This document shows positions 54,379 to 62,274 of a stretch of 64,000 bases of DNA, piece by piece. The translations under genes were made by a program, and so were the position numbers. Position 1 is the first letter of the stretch, and the number at the start of each line of letters is the position of its first letter. This DNA is from DMER64 sp049652385 (GTDB lineage Bacteria > Bacteroidota > Bacteroidia > Bacteroidales > UBA932): assembly GCA_049652385.1 (NCBI GenBank), contig JBASDX010000006.1, forward strand, positions 102,638 through 166,637, written 5' to 3'. Below the pieces are notes generated by a model, which saw nothing but the letters and a program-made list of their open reading frames with translations, was not told where the DNA came from and searched no databases.

Positions 54379-55747
54379 GAAAAACAACAAATGGAAGCAA
54401 AATTCCGTTGTCCGCTTTGTCAGGTACTATTTCTACCTGCGGAAGGACAAGGAAAACGAACTGGAAACGATAGCCAATATCCGCTCAGGCGTAGAGTTTA
54501 AAGGAGCCAGTCTGTGGATTTTGATTTTTGCCATCCTCATTGCCTCTTTGGGGCTGAGCGTCAATTCCACGGCCGTTATCATAGGTGCCATGCTCATTTC
54601 GCCGCTTATGGGTCCCATCATTGGTATGGGATTGGCTTTGGGCATCAACGATTACGAGCTGCTAAAGCGGTCTATGAAAAGCTACTCCGTTGCCACCGTC
54701 ATCAGTATCCTCACGGCAACGCTCTTTTTCTTCATCTCGCCGTTTGACCAGCCGCAATCGGAGCTCCTGGCCCGTACCTCGCCCACCATTTACGACGTGT
54801 TTATAGCACTCATTGGAGGTTTGGCCGGTTTTATTGCGCTGTCCACCAAAGACAAAGGCAACGTGATTCCCGGCGTAGCCATTGCCACTGCCCTCATGCC
54901 GCCGTTATGTACGGCAGGATACGGAATTGCCATCGGCAGTTTTCGGTTTTTTATGGGAGCCTTTTATTTATATTTCATCAATACCGTATTCATTGTAACT
55001 GCCACTTTTATAGGTACCCGAATCAGAGGCTACGCCCCCAAGGTGTTTCAGGAAAAGAAAAGAGAATTGGCCGTCAAACGCTATATCCTGGCCATTGTCA
55101 TCGTCACCATGATTCCTTCTGTCATCCTGACCGTGAATATCATTAAAACCACCATCTACGAAAACGAGGCCCACCATTACATAGACAAATCGTTCGCCTA
55201 TCCCGGCACGCAAATCATCAGCCGTACCGTCTCTTACAAAGACAAATGCATTGAGCTCATGCTCATAGGCAACGAAGTGCCGGAAGAATCGCTGGCGTTA
55301 TCCAAACAGCAAATGAATGAGTACAGAAGCCTGAAAGGCTCCCGGTTGACCATCGTACAAGGCGGCGGAGAAAGGGTGAGTCTGGACGCCATCCGCTCTT
55401 CCGTAATGGAAGATTTCTATAAGAAGAGCGAGCAGCAATTGCTCTCCAGCCAGGCCACCATAGATACGCTCAAGAACCAACTGGCCTCCTACACACGCTA
55501 CCAGCGGCTGAGCAAAGAACTCCTGGAAGAGCTGGTAATACTCTACCCGTCGGTCAAGGAGCTGTCGCTTTCCTACGGCGTACACGTCAGTACAAAATCT
55601 GCAGGTCAACAGGCCGCACAAGCCGACACCCTTACCCTGGCCGTCCTCCGTTTTGATTCCATCCCGGCCCCTGAGGACCTGGAAACCATCCAACGCTGGA
55701 TCAAAACCCGCCTGGGGACCCAAGCCTTGCGGTTGATAACAGAATAG
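54359..55747 (+). CDS. DUF389 family membrane protein
   Basis: This 462-residue protein has about six membrane helices between residues 50 and 265. The DUF389 signature is SLGLSVNSTAVIIGAMLISPLMGPI near residue 65, followed by GVAIATALMPPLCTAGYG. A C-terminal soluble part (about 265-462) includes a predicted coiled coil. The family has no established function. It is translationally coupled to metG by overlap. Confidence 0.9.
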   Translation: MDPSSTKKNNKWKQNSVVRFVRYYFYLRKDKENELETIANIRSGVEFKGASLWILIFAILIASLGLSVNSTAVIIGAMLISPLMGPIIGMGLALGINDYELLKRSMKSYSVATVISILTATLFFFISPFDQPQSELLARTSPTIYDVFIALIGGLAGFIALSTKDKGNVIPGVAIATALMPPLCTAGYGIAIGSFRFFMGAFYLYFINTVFIVTATFIGTRIRGYAPKVFQEKKRELAVKRYILAIVIVTMIPSVILTVNIIKTTIYENEAHHYIDKSFAYPGTQIISRTVSYKDKCIELMLIGNEVPEESLALSKQQMNEYRSLKGSRLTIVQGGGERVSLDAIRSSVMEDFYKKSEQQLLSSQATIDTLKNQLASYTRYQRLSKELLEELVILYPSVKELSLSYGVHVSTKSAGQQAAQADTLTLAVLRFDSIPAPEDLETIQRWIKTRLGTQALRLITE

Positions 55748-55767
55748 CATCTCAAAAAGATATACCT

Positions 55768-56523
55768 ATGAAAGCAACACTACGTACACTCATTTTATTA
55801 TCTCTTGGCATAGCAGCATGGATGCTGTTATCCTGTGATTTTAAGGCACAGAAAAAGGAGAAAGCGGCACCTGAGCTGCAAGAAGAAGAAACAACACTTC
55901 CGTATGTGTTCAAGGCCTTGCCCTACGCATACGATGCTTTGGAACCGTCCATAGATGCACTTACCATGGAAATCCATTACAGCCGCCACCACCGGACGTA
56001 TTATACCAATTTCCTGAAAGCCGTGGAAAGTGTGGAAGCTTTTAAGGACAATTATCCTGCTCCGGAAACGCTTTTTGCCCAAATCAGCCGGTATCCGGCA
56101 GCCCTGCGCAACAACGCCGGCGGGTACTACAACCACCAGATGTTCTGGGAAAACATGACTCCAAAAACCGGCACGGTACCTGAAGGCCCGTTGGCTGAGG
56201 CTATCGATCAGACGTTTGGTTCGCTGGAGGAATTGAAAGCCGTCTTCTCTCAAGCCGGAGCCACACGCTTTGGCAGCGGCTGGGCGTGGCTGAGCCTGGA
56301 TGGAGAAGGCCGTTTGTTTGTCAGCTCTACACCCAACCAGGACAATCCCCTGATGGACATAGCAGAACAGCAAGGAATTCCCCTGCTGGCCCTGGACGTT
56401 TGGGAGCATGCCTATTATTTAAAATACCAAAACAAACGGGCCGATTATATAGAAGCTTTCTGGAACATCATAAACTGGGAAGAAGTAGCCCGAAGGTATG
56501 AAAATGCCCTGGAGCGGCTTTAA
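55768..56523 (+). CDS. Superoxide dismutase (Fe/Mn) with lipoprotein-type signal
   Basis: This 251-residue protein has an N-terminal export signal (helix about residues 5-22, then LLSC) and an acidic linker. A full Fe/Mn superoxide dismutase follows: MEIHYSRHHRTYYTNF, NNAGGYYNHQMFWENM, GWAWL and the metal pair in LDVWEHAYYL. All four metal ligands (three His and an Asp) are present. Bacteroidota superoxide dismutases are normally cytoplasmic; the lipobox suggests an envelope-anchored enzyme. MntP and a DUF134 regulator follow after a tRNA gene. Confidence 0.9.
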   Translation: MKATLRTLILLSLGIAAWMLLSCDFKAQKKEKAAPELQEEETTLPYVFKALPYAYDALEPSIDALTMEIHYSRHHRTYYTNFLKAVESVEAFKDNYPAPETLFAQISRYPAALRNNAGGYYNHQMFWENMTPKTGTVPEGPLAEAIDQTFGSLEELKAVFSQAGATRFGSGWAWLSLDGEGRLFVSSTPNQDNPLMDIAEQQGIPLLALDVWEHAYYLKYQNKRADYIEAFWNIINWEEVARRYENALERL

Positions 56524-56539
56524 AATCTAAAAGATTCCT

Positions 56540-56547
56540 TATCTTCG
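56540..56547 (+). promoter_or_regulatory. Probable -7 element TATCTTCG for tRNA-Pro
   Basis: TATCTTCG differs from TAnnTTTG at one base and lies 28 bases before the tRNA 5' end. An odd palindrome CCAAACGGTTTGG (56557-56569) stands between them, at or just after the predicted transcription start. It could fold in the pre-tRNA leader or be an operator. Confidence 0.4.
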
Positions 56548-56575
56548 CAGCCCAAACCAAACGGTTTGGATCCCT

Positions 56576-56651
56576 CGGGGTGTAGCGCAGTTGGTAGCGC
56601 ACCTGCTTTGGGAGCAGGTGGTCGTCCGTTCGAGTCGGGCCACCCCGACCA
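56576..56651 (+). tRNA. tRNA-Pro (anticodon TGG), CCA encoded
   Basis: Acceptor CGGGGTG (56576-56582) pairs with CACCCCG (56641-56647). The D arm GCGCAGTTGGTAGCGC, the anticodon arm CCTGCTTTGGGAGCAGG with anticodon TGG, and a TTCGAGT T-loop are clear. Discriminator A and an encoded CCA occupy 56648-56651. The final A is also the A of the ATG of the next gene. It is the only tRNA in the window with encoded CCA. Confidence 0.97.
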
Positions 56652-57031
56652 TGCCCAACAGAAAAAGACGCAGACGCATGTCGGCCCTGCCGCCCATGGA
56701 AGGGTTTCGTCCTTACGGAACGCCCCGTAGGAACCGGGAATCCGTAGAGCTGCTTTTTGAAGAATTTGAAGCCATCCGTCTTGCCGATTATGAAAACCTC
56801 ACACAGGAAGAGGCGGCCAAACGCATGAACATCTCCCGCCCCACGTTTACCCGGTTGTACGACAAAGCCCGCAAGGCCGTAGCCTGTGCTTTTGTGGAAA
56901 ACAAAACCATTTCTATCCGCGGCGGTCACTATGAATTTGAGGAACACATGCACCGCTGCCGGCGTTGCCAACAAAACTATACCTCAGAAACTCCGGCCGG
57001 TTACTGCCAGGAGTGTGAACCGGAAAAATAG
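56651..57031 (+). CDS. DUF134 family DNA-binding protein with C-terminal zinc ribbon
   Basis: This 126-residue protein begins MPNRKRRRRM, matching the basic start of DUF134 proteins. It continues with FEAIRLADYENLTQEEAAKRMNISRPTFTRLYDKARKA, a helix-turn-helix typical of the family, and ends with a CxxC pair (CRRCQQNY and CQEC) resembling a zinc ribbon. The frame is open back into the tRNA, but the family start falls exactly on the last base of the tRNA. Position before MntP and after a superoxide dismutase suggests a metal-related regulator (inference). Confidence 0.88.
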   Translation: MPNRKRRRRMSALPPMEGFRPYGTPRRNRESVELLFEEFEAIRLADYENLTQEEAAKRMNISRPTFTRLYDKARKAVACAFVENKTISIRGGHYEFEEHMHRCRRCQQNYTSETPAGYCQECEPEK

Positions 57032-57037
57032 CCGGCT

Positions 57038-57598
57038 ATGGACATCCTGAATCTCATTTTCTTATCTGTTGGGCTGGCCATGGATGCTTTTGCCGTTTCT
57101 GTGTGCAAAGGTATGGCACAACCGCGTATGCATTGGGGAAATGCCCTGCGGGCAGGTTTGTATTTTGGAATATTTCAAGCTGTTATGCCCTTGGCAGGTT
57201 ATGTAGCCGGATACAGTATACACCATTTGATCCATGCTGTTGACCATTGGATTGCCTTTGGGCTGCTGGGAGTGATTGGCGGAAAAATGATTGTGGATTC
57301 TTTCCGTAACGGTATGCAGGCCAATTGCTCTTTTGGGATGCGTTCTATGTTGGTCTTGGCCTTGGCTACAAGCGTAGATGCCCTGGCCGTAGGGATAACA
57401 CTTAGTTTTATGGACGTTTCCATATTTTTTGCGGTTTTGCTTATTGGGACGGTAACCTTCGGACTCTCCTTCATTGGTGTCAGGCTGGGTTATGTTTTTG
57501 GGAAAAGCTTCAGCAAATATGCAGAGCGTATTGGTGGCATCATTCTGATTCTGATAGGGGTTAAAATACTTGTAGAACATCTGGGCATGCCGTATTAG
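57038..57598 (+). CDS. mntP: Manganese efflux pump MntP
   Basis: This 186-residue inner-membrane protein has six predicted helices and the duplicated Asp motifs GLAMDAFAVSVCKG (residues 13-26) and ATSVDALAVGITLSF near residue 109. It exports excess Mn2+. It lies 6 bases after the DUF134 gene. No Mn-sensing riboswitch is visible upstream, so control may come from the DUF134 protein or from elsewhere. Confidence 0.93.
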   Translation: MDILNLIFLSVGLAMDAFAVSVCKGMAQPRMHWGNALRAGLYFGIFQAVMPLAGYVAGYSIHHLIHAVDHWIAFGLLGVIGGKMIVDSFRNGMQANCSFGMRSMLVLALATSVDALAVGITLSFMDVSIFFAVLLIGTVTFGLSFIGVRLGYVFGKSFSKYAERIGGIILILIGVKILVEHLGMPY

Positions 57599-57646
57599 GG
57601 ATTTGCTTTTTTCTTATCTTTACCCTGAACTTCAAACATTCAGGCT

Positions 57647-58396
57647 ATGAAAAAAACCCTATTAACCCTACTTATACTCTTCTCATTTCTTTATGTGAAC
57701 GCACAAGAGTATGCTCCTCAAAAGAATTTTGTAAAATTCAATCTCTCTTCCGTTGCATTCAAAAATTTTACGTTCCAATATGAACGCGCCTTGTCAAAAC
57801 GTTTTTCCGCAGCGCTTTCCTTTGGTTTCATTCCCGGGACAACTATTCCCTATTTAGATATGGCTTCGGGTTTTACAGATGAAGCACCGGAGATTCTGGC
57901 GCAACTGCAAGATATCAGATTCAATTATTATGCAATAACGCCCGAAGTACGTTTGTACCTGGGAAAAAAAGGATACGGACGCGGTTTCTATATCGCACCT
58001 TATTACAGATATACATCCATTGGTTTTAAAGACGCACGCCTCTCCTTCGATGATGATGAACACCCTTTCCATCTGGACATTAACGCCGGTATTTCCGGCC
58101 ATTCCGGCGGTATTATGCTTGGAGCACAATGGGCCTTAGGCAAGTATGTCACTCTGGATTGGTGGATTACCGGTTTGGCAGTTGGACTTAGCAATTTTAG
58201 CGCAGAGGGTATTCCCAACCAACCTATACCCCAGGAAACTCTTGTTGATATGCAGCAAGTATACACAGACATGTTGTCAGAGATACCTATGACCCATGTA
58301 AAGACAATGGATTTCAAGCAAGATCATCTGAAATTGGAAGTAACAGGTCCCTGGGCCGGATTGCGTGGCGGGCTTGTTTTAGGGGTGAAATTTTAG
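57647..58396 (+). CDS. Outer-membrane beta-barrel protein (DUF3575-like)
   Basis: This 249-residue protein has a signal peptide (ending VNAQ) and alternating aromatic and polar beta strands. FQYERALSKRFSAALSFGF and GFYIAPYYRYTSIGF are typical of small barrels. The last residue is Phe, as in Bam-inserted barrels. Function unknown. A perfect 6-base hairpin (CCTGAA 57624-57629 with TTCAGG 57639-57644) ends 2 bases before the ATG. Its stop directly abuts the tRNA-Asn 3' end. Confidence 0.72.
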   Translation: MKKTLLTLLILFSFLYVNAQEYAPQKNFVKFNLSSVAFKNFTFQYERALSKRFSAALSFGFIPGTTIPYLDMASGFTDEAPEILAQLQDIRFNYYAITPEVRLYLGKKGYGRGFYIAPYYRYTSIGFKDARLSFDDDEHPFHLDINAGISGHSGGIMLGAQWALGKYVTLDWWITGLAVGLSNFSAEGIPNQPIPQETLVDMQQVYTDMLSEIPMTHVKTMDFKQDHLKLEVTGPWAGLRGGLVLGVKF

Positions 58397-58470
58397 CTCC
58401 TCATCAAGGACTTGAACCTTGGACCCCCTGATTAACAGTCAGGTGCTCTAACCAACTGAGCTAATGAGGA
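58397..58470 (-). tRNA. tRNA-Asn (anticodon GTT), CCA not encoded
   Basis: On the minus strand acceptor TCCTCAT pairs with ATGAGGA and the discriminator is G. The D arm GCTCAGTTGGTTAGAGC, anticodon loop CTGTTAA with GTT, and T-loop TTCAAGT are clear. The next bases are CTAAA, not CCA, so the end must be added by the cca product. Confidence 0.97.
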
Positions 58471-58485
58471 ATGTTTTAAGGAGTG

Positions 58486-58517
58486 CAAATATAAAGGGTT
58501 TTTGCGGAAAGAGCAAA
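58486..58517 (-). promoter_or_regulatory. Two-element promoter of tRNA-Asn
   Basis: On the minus strand TTTG (58517-58514), a 20-base gap and TATATTTG (58493-58486) match the consensus. The tRNA 5' end at 58470 lies 15 bases downstream. Confidence 0.65.
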
Positions 58518-58535
58518 AACTTTTCAAAAAAAGTG

Positions 58536-58543
58536 TAAATTTG
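58536..58543 (+). promoter_or_regulatory. -7 element TAAATTTG for the HU-like gene
   Basis: TAAATTTG ends 8 bases before the ATG at 58552. No -33 TTTG at the usual distance. Confidence 0.45.
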
Positions 58544-58551
58544 CGCCACTT

Positions 58552-59226
58552 ATGGACACATCTCTGCTTGCATCCCATTGTATTGAGCTGTTACGTACAC
58601 ACAACCGGGTTTCTCTCGGTAATATGGGTAGTTTTGTAGCAGAAAATACTCCCGCCACGCTTACCCATGGTTCCCACGTTTTGCTTCCTCCGGGCAGGAG
58701 GATTTCTTTTAAAGAAAGTGAAACATGGAACGATGGACTTTTAGAAAAAGCCTACGGCAATAAAAAAGAACTGCACACCTTACTACAAGGCATTTCTAAA
58801 AAATTGGCCAAAGAAAAATCTGTAACGTTGGAGGATTTTGGAAAATTAAGACGGACAAAGGAAGGTGATGTTTTTTTTGTGATGGATAAAAATGTTTCGG
58901 TCAGTCCCAACGGATTTGGATTGGTTCCCCTGTCCATGAGTCCACTTCCGGTTCCGTCTAAAGTACAATGTGCAACTCCTGTTTCTCTTGAAGAAACATC
59001 GGTAAAAGAAGCAGAAGTTACAGATTCAGATTCCTCCCGTACAGCTAAAAAGATTCAGCATCCTGTGCATAAGGGAAAACGGAAGAAAGGAAAAGGTCTG
59101 ATTATCTTCTTAATCGTGGTCCTTCTTCTGATATTGGCTCTATTCCTGGTGTACGTTTTCAGAGATTCTTTACGACCTCTTTTGGAACGTGTGCTGTATT
59201 CTCCGCAGGAGCGGCGGCTGCTTTAA
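58552..59226 (+). CDS. HU-like domain protein with C-terminal membrane helix
   Basis: This 224-residue protein starts with two HU/CCDC81-like segments (about 1-55 and 65-120): RVSLGNMGSFVAENTPA, then KSVTLEDFGKLRRTKEG, each with the short beta hairpin of the HU fold. A Ser/Glu linker, a basic patch (KGKRKKGKGL) and one membrane helix (about 181-203) follow. Related Bacteroidota proteins combine this domain with SPOR, which is absent here. Its TAA overlaps the stop of the convergent LolA-like gene within TTAA. Confidence 0.68.
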   Translation: MDTSLLASHCIELLRTHNRVSLGNMGSFVAENTPATLTHGSHVLLPPGRRISFKESETWNDGLLEKAYGNKKELHTLLQGISKKLAKEKSVTLEDFGKLRRTKEGDVFFVMDKNVSVSPNGFGLVPLSMSPLPVPSKVQCATPVSLEETSVKEAEVTDSDSSRTAKKIQHPVHKGKRKKGKGLIIFLIVVLLLILALFLVYVFRDSLRPLLERVLYSPQERRLL

Positions 59227-59993
59227 AGCGAAAGGGCATTGGGAGAGAAAGCCTCTTCTTTGAACTGCTTGCCCGTTTCCATTTTGTTGACCACCATTTC
59301 AGATATGCGGCCGTTTTTCACATTCTCCATAGTAGTGCTGAATGCAAAATAGGATGTCTTGGTCACGTTTTTGTAATCAGACATGATTCTTATCCGTTGG
59401 AGCTCACCGGCCAGGTTGTAATAATCAGTTTTATAGCACAAATACGTGTCCTTTTCTATATAACTGACCGACTTGCTGTAACCGTTGCTTTTTTGGATAT
59501 TCTTGTCTTTTCCTTCTGCTTCCACAACCCAACATTCTTTGCCTTCATAGACTTCTGTTCCCATAAGGGTATAATTGAAATCGGCGTGGTTGGGCTTGCT
59601 CATATCGGCATTGGTAAATTCCGAGCCCATAAAACTTTTTCCTTTTTCTGAGCTGATAATTCTACGCACCTTTTTTAAAGCCGGCATATAAATCCACATA
59701 TCGTCTTCCTTATCCTGGTAATCGTATATAAGCAAAGAGGTCCCCTTTACGTCAGAGGGTGCCGTAAAACGAATGAGCGTTTTATTGACGTTGTTGAACA
59801 TGCCTGAGCTCATGCTCAGCTGCCTTATACGTTCTCCTCCCTTTCCGTCACGTATGGTGATGGTCAGATCCATTTGCATAGATTCCAAATCTATGATATC
59901 GGCAGAGCGTTTGCTGATTTCCGCCGCTGTCTGAGCCAAAAGGGCTCCGCCGGCTGCAAGCAGCAAAACCGTCGTTACAAGTAGCTTTTTCAT
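59223..59993 (-). CDS. Outer-membrane lipoprotein-sorting-like protein (LolA-like)
   Basis: This 256-residue periplasmic protein has a signal peptide (ending LLAQ) and the fold of the 'outer membrane lipoprotein-sorting protein' family related to LolA: LIRFTAPSDVKGTSLLIYD, DDMWIYMPALKKVRRII, SFMGSEFTNADM and CWVVEAEGKD. In other bacteria it is encoded with RND/MMPL pumps and a porin-like protein, exactly as here. It probably carries a lipid across the periplasm for the pump. Confidence 0.85.
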   Translation of the reverse strand: MKKLLVTTVLLLAAGGALLAQTAAEISKRSADIIDLESMQMDLTITIRDGKGGERIRQLSMSSGMFNNVNKTLIRFTAPSDVKGTSLLIYDYQDKEDDMWIYMPALKKVRRIISSEKGKSFMGSEFTNADMSKPNHADFNYTLMGTEVYEGKECWVVEAEGKDKNIQKSNGYSKSVSYIEKDTYLCYKTDYYNLAGELQRIRIMSDYKNVTKTSYFAFSTTMENVKNGRISEMVVNKMETGKQFKEEAFSPNALSL

Positions 59994-59997
59994 AATA

Positions 59998-62271
59998 TTA
60001 ATCCTTTTTCGATTTTTTACTTTCTAAAAACTTCGGCTTCAATAAATAACAAAGTGCCGGGATGAGCACAAGGGCCGAGACAAGACAGAGCAGCAGGGAA
60101 ATGATGATCAGGAAGGCAAATTCACGAATCAAAGGGAAAGCGGAAAGAAACAATACGGCAAATCCCAACATCACAGAACTTGCGTTGATAATGATACCCC
60201 GTCCAATCGTTCTAAGGGTAGCACTGATACTCCGTCCGTAATCGTTTCCGTTGGACAGCTCCCATTTAATCCGCCAAAAAATATGGATGGTAAAATCTAC
60301 ACCCAGACCAATGGAAATGGAAGAGAGCAGTGCGGTTACAATATTCAGTTCAATGCCCAGCCATCCCATCAGACCGAACGTACACAACACAGCAAACACA
60401 AGCGGGATGCTGCCTATGAGCCCTGCTGTAATACTTCTGAATATCAGGCTCAATAACAAGAGTATGGCTGCAAAAGCAAATAACAGGGAATACGCCTGAC
60501 CTGTCTGTACAAATTGGCTGATATCTTTATCTGTCATGGATATTCCGCCAATTACCGGTTCCAGACCATCGGCTGTCGTTATGGTATAAATTGCGTCTAA
60601 AATACGATCCATCTGACGCAAATCAGCAGCCTTAAATTGTACGGTAAGCAGCGTATGGGTAAAGTCAAAATCCACAAATTGCTCCAGGTCTTCCGGATCA
60701 CCGCTCATAGCATACAGTTCCAGATACTGAGCTACCGCTTCCCGGCTTTCCGGTATGCGGTCGTACCCTTCTTCCGTTGGATCATTAAGCGCCATGCTGA
60801 TTTTTCTTAGTATGGTGGCAATAGACGTCACCGTACCTATTCCCTCCACTTCTTTTAACTCTTGTTCGTATTTATCAATAAGTTGAAGAAATTCCGGATC
60901 TGTTACATCTGCCCGAAACATGACATTGAACATTTTGCTGCCCCCAAACTGCTCGTTCATGACCTCAATGGCTTGATTGAACGGATGGCTCAGCGGCAGC
61001 ACTTTGTTGGAATCGGGAGCTGTTTTAAAAAAGAACAATCCCAATACGCTCAATAGTAAAAAGAGGGAGAAACCTGTTACAATGCGTCGGGGATGACGAA
61101 CAATCCGCCCACCCATACGCTCTAAAAAGGAGGGGAAAAACCCCTGCGATCCGTCTTGCAGGTCTTTATGGATTTTGCCTTTCTTAAGTAAAGAAAGCAC
61201 AGCCGGTATAAACAGCAGGCTGACCAGCAGCGCAAAAGCAATGCCTATGGTAGCCACTACCCCCATTTGCCGGGCCGGTAAGAATAAATGAGCCATCAAT
61301 CCCATGATGCCCACCATGGTCGTCAATCCACACAGTACTACTGGCGTGACTAAATAATCACTCGTTTCCACGGCCAGTTCTTTGGCCGTGAGCTCAGGAG
61401 AAGAAGCTCTCAAATCTTGATAACGAGCTATAAAATACACCCCGTAATTATTGGCAATGGCAATCATCATAATGGGAATCAACACACCTATAAGGCTCAG
61501 TTCCCAACCAAAAACAGGTATCAAAGCCAAAGAAATGACAATAGAAAACAGCACCACAGAAAAAGGAAGCAAAACGCTCCTCACTTCCCTGAAGGAAACA
61601 TACAAAATCACGAACATCAACAACAATCCAAGCGGAAGCAATACCATAATGTCTTGCCCTATTTTGTCGCTCGTTTCTGCTCTGAGAAAAGCATTCCCCG
61701 TTATGCAGACTCTTTCTTCTCCCGGGTATTCATCCAAAATACGGTAAATGGCTGCTATCTGTTGGTCGTCCGGCACTTCGTTTTCAACAGTCAGGATAAT
61801 AAGAGCGTTCTCAAAATTTTCTGACACGACCATTTTATATGCCAAATCGTTAGAACGGATTGCCTCTCTAAGCAAATCCCTTTCCTCCGGTGTTTCCGGG
61901 ATGTATTCCACCACCGGGCTGACTACCATGCTCCCTTCTTCCGATCGAATGTCCTTGGCTTGAAACAAAGAAAAAACGCGTTTAAACTCCGGTGCTTCTG
62001 CCAACGCATCTGATACATCCTGTATTCTATACAGCGTACTTTCTTCCAACACGTCTGGAGCATGAAAAACAAGAATCAGCAATTCCTCATTTCCAAAGAC
62101 ATCCTTAATTTGTAAATTGTTCAGCCTGGAAGGCATGTCTTCGTGCAAGTAAGATTCCAGATCGGGATTTACCCGGATATGCAGCAATGGTACTACGCTT
62201 ATTCCAACCAATAGCAAGGTAACAACAATAACAGGCCACCTGTACCTGATGATAAATTTCTTTTTCTCCAT
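59998..62271 (-). CDS. RND/MMPL-family transporter
   Basis: This 757-residue inner-membrane protein has two repeats of one helix, a periplasmic domain and five helices. The first helix lies near residues 11-30 and two MMPL/SSD helix bundles lie near 205-365 and 605-745. GLGVDFTIHIFWR near residue 657 matches the second bundle's charged helix. The shape is that of HpnN/MmpL-type lipid exporters. It lies 3 bases after the outer-membrane gene and 4 bases before the LolA-like gene. The cargo is unknown; a lipid is likely. Confidence 0.88.
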   Translation of the reverse strand: MEKKKFIIRYRWPVIVVTLLLVGISVVPLLHIRVNPDLESYLHEDMPSRLNNLQIKDVFGNEELLILVFHAPDVLEESTLYRIQDVSDALAEAPEFKRVFSLFQAKDIRSEEGSMVVSPVVEYIPETPEERDLLREAIRSNDLAYKMVVSENFENALIILTVENEVPDDQQIAAIYRILDEYPGEERVCITGNAFLRAETSDKIGQDIMVLLPLGLLLMFVILYVSFREVRSVLLPFSVVLFSIVISLALIPVFGWELSLIGVLIPIMMIAIANNYGVYFIARYQDLRASSPELTAKELAVETSDYLVTPVVLCGLTTMVGIMGLMAHLFLPARQMGVVATIGIAFALLVSLLFIPAVLSLLKKGKIHKDLQDGSQGFFPSFLERMGGRIVRHPRRIVTGFSLFLLLSVLGLFFFKTAPDSNKVLPLSHPFNQAIEVMNEQFGGSKMFNVMFRADVTDPEFLQLIDKYEQELKEVEGIGTVTSIATILRKISMALNDPTEEGYDRIPESREAVAQYLELYAMSGDPEDLEQFVDFDFTHTLLTVQFKAADLRQMDRILDAIYTITTADGLEPVIGGISMTDKDISQFVQTGQAYSLLFAFAAILLLLSLIFRSITAGLIGSIPLVFAVLCTFGLMGWLGIELNIVTALLSSISIGLGVDFTIHIFWRIKWELSNGNDYGRSISATLRTIGRGIIINASSVMLGFAVLFLSAFPLIREFAFLIIISLLLCLVSALVLIPALCYLLKPKFLESKKSKKD

Positions 62272-62274
62272 GTA

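Noticed and set aside
56591..56650. DUF134 frame extended into the tRNA
   Set aside because: The 20 extra residues are the translated tRNA. The family start (basic MPNRKRRRR) falls at 56651.
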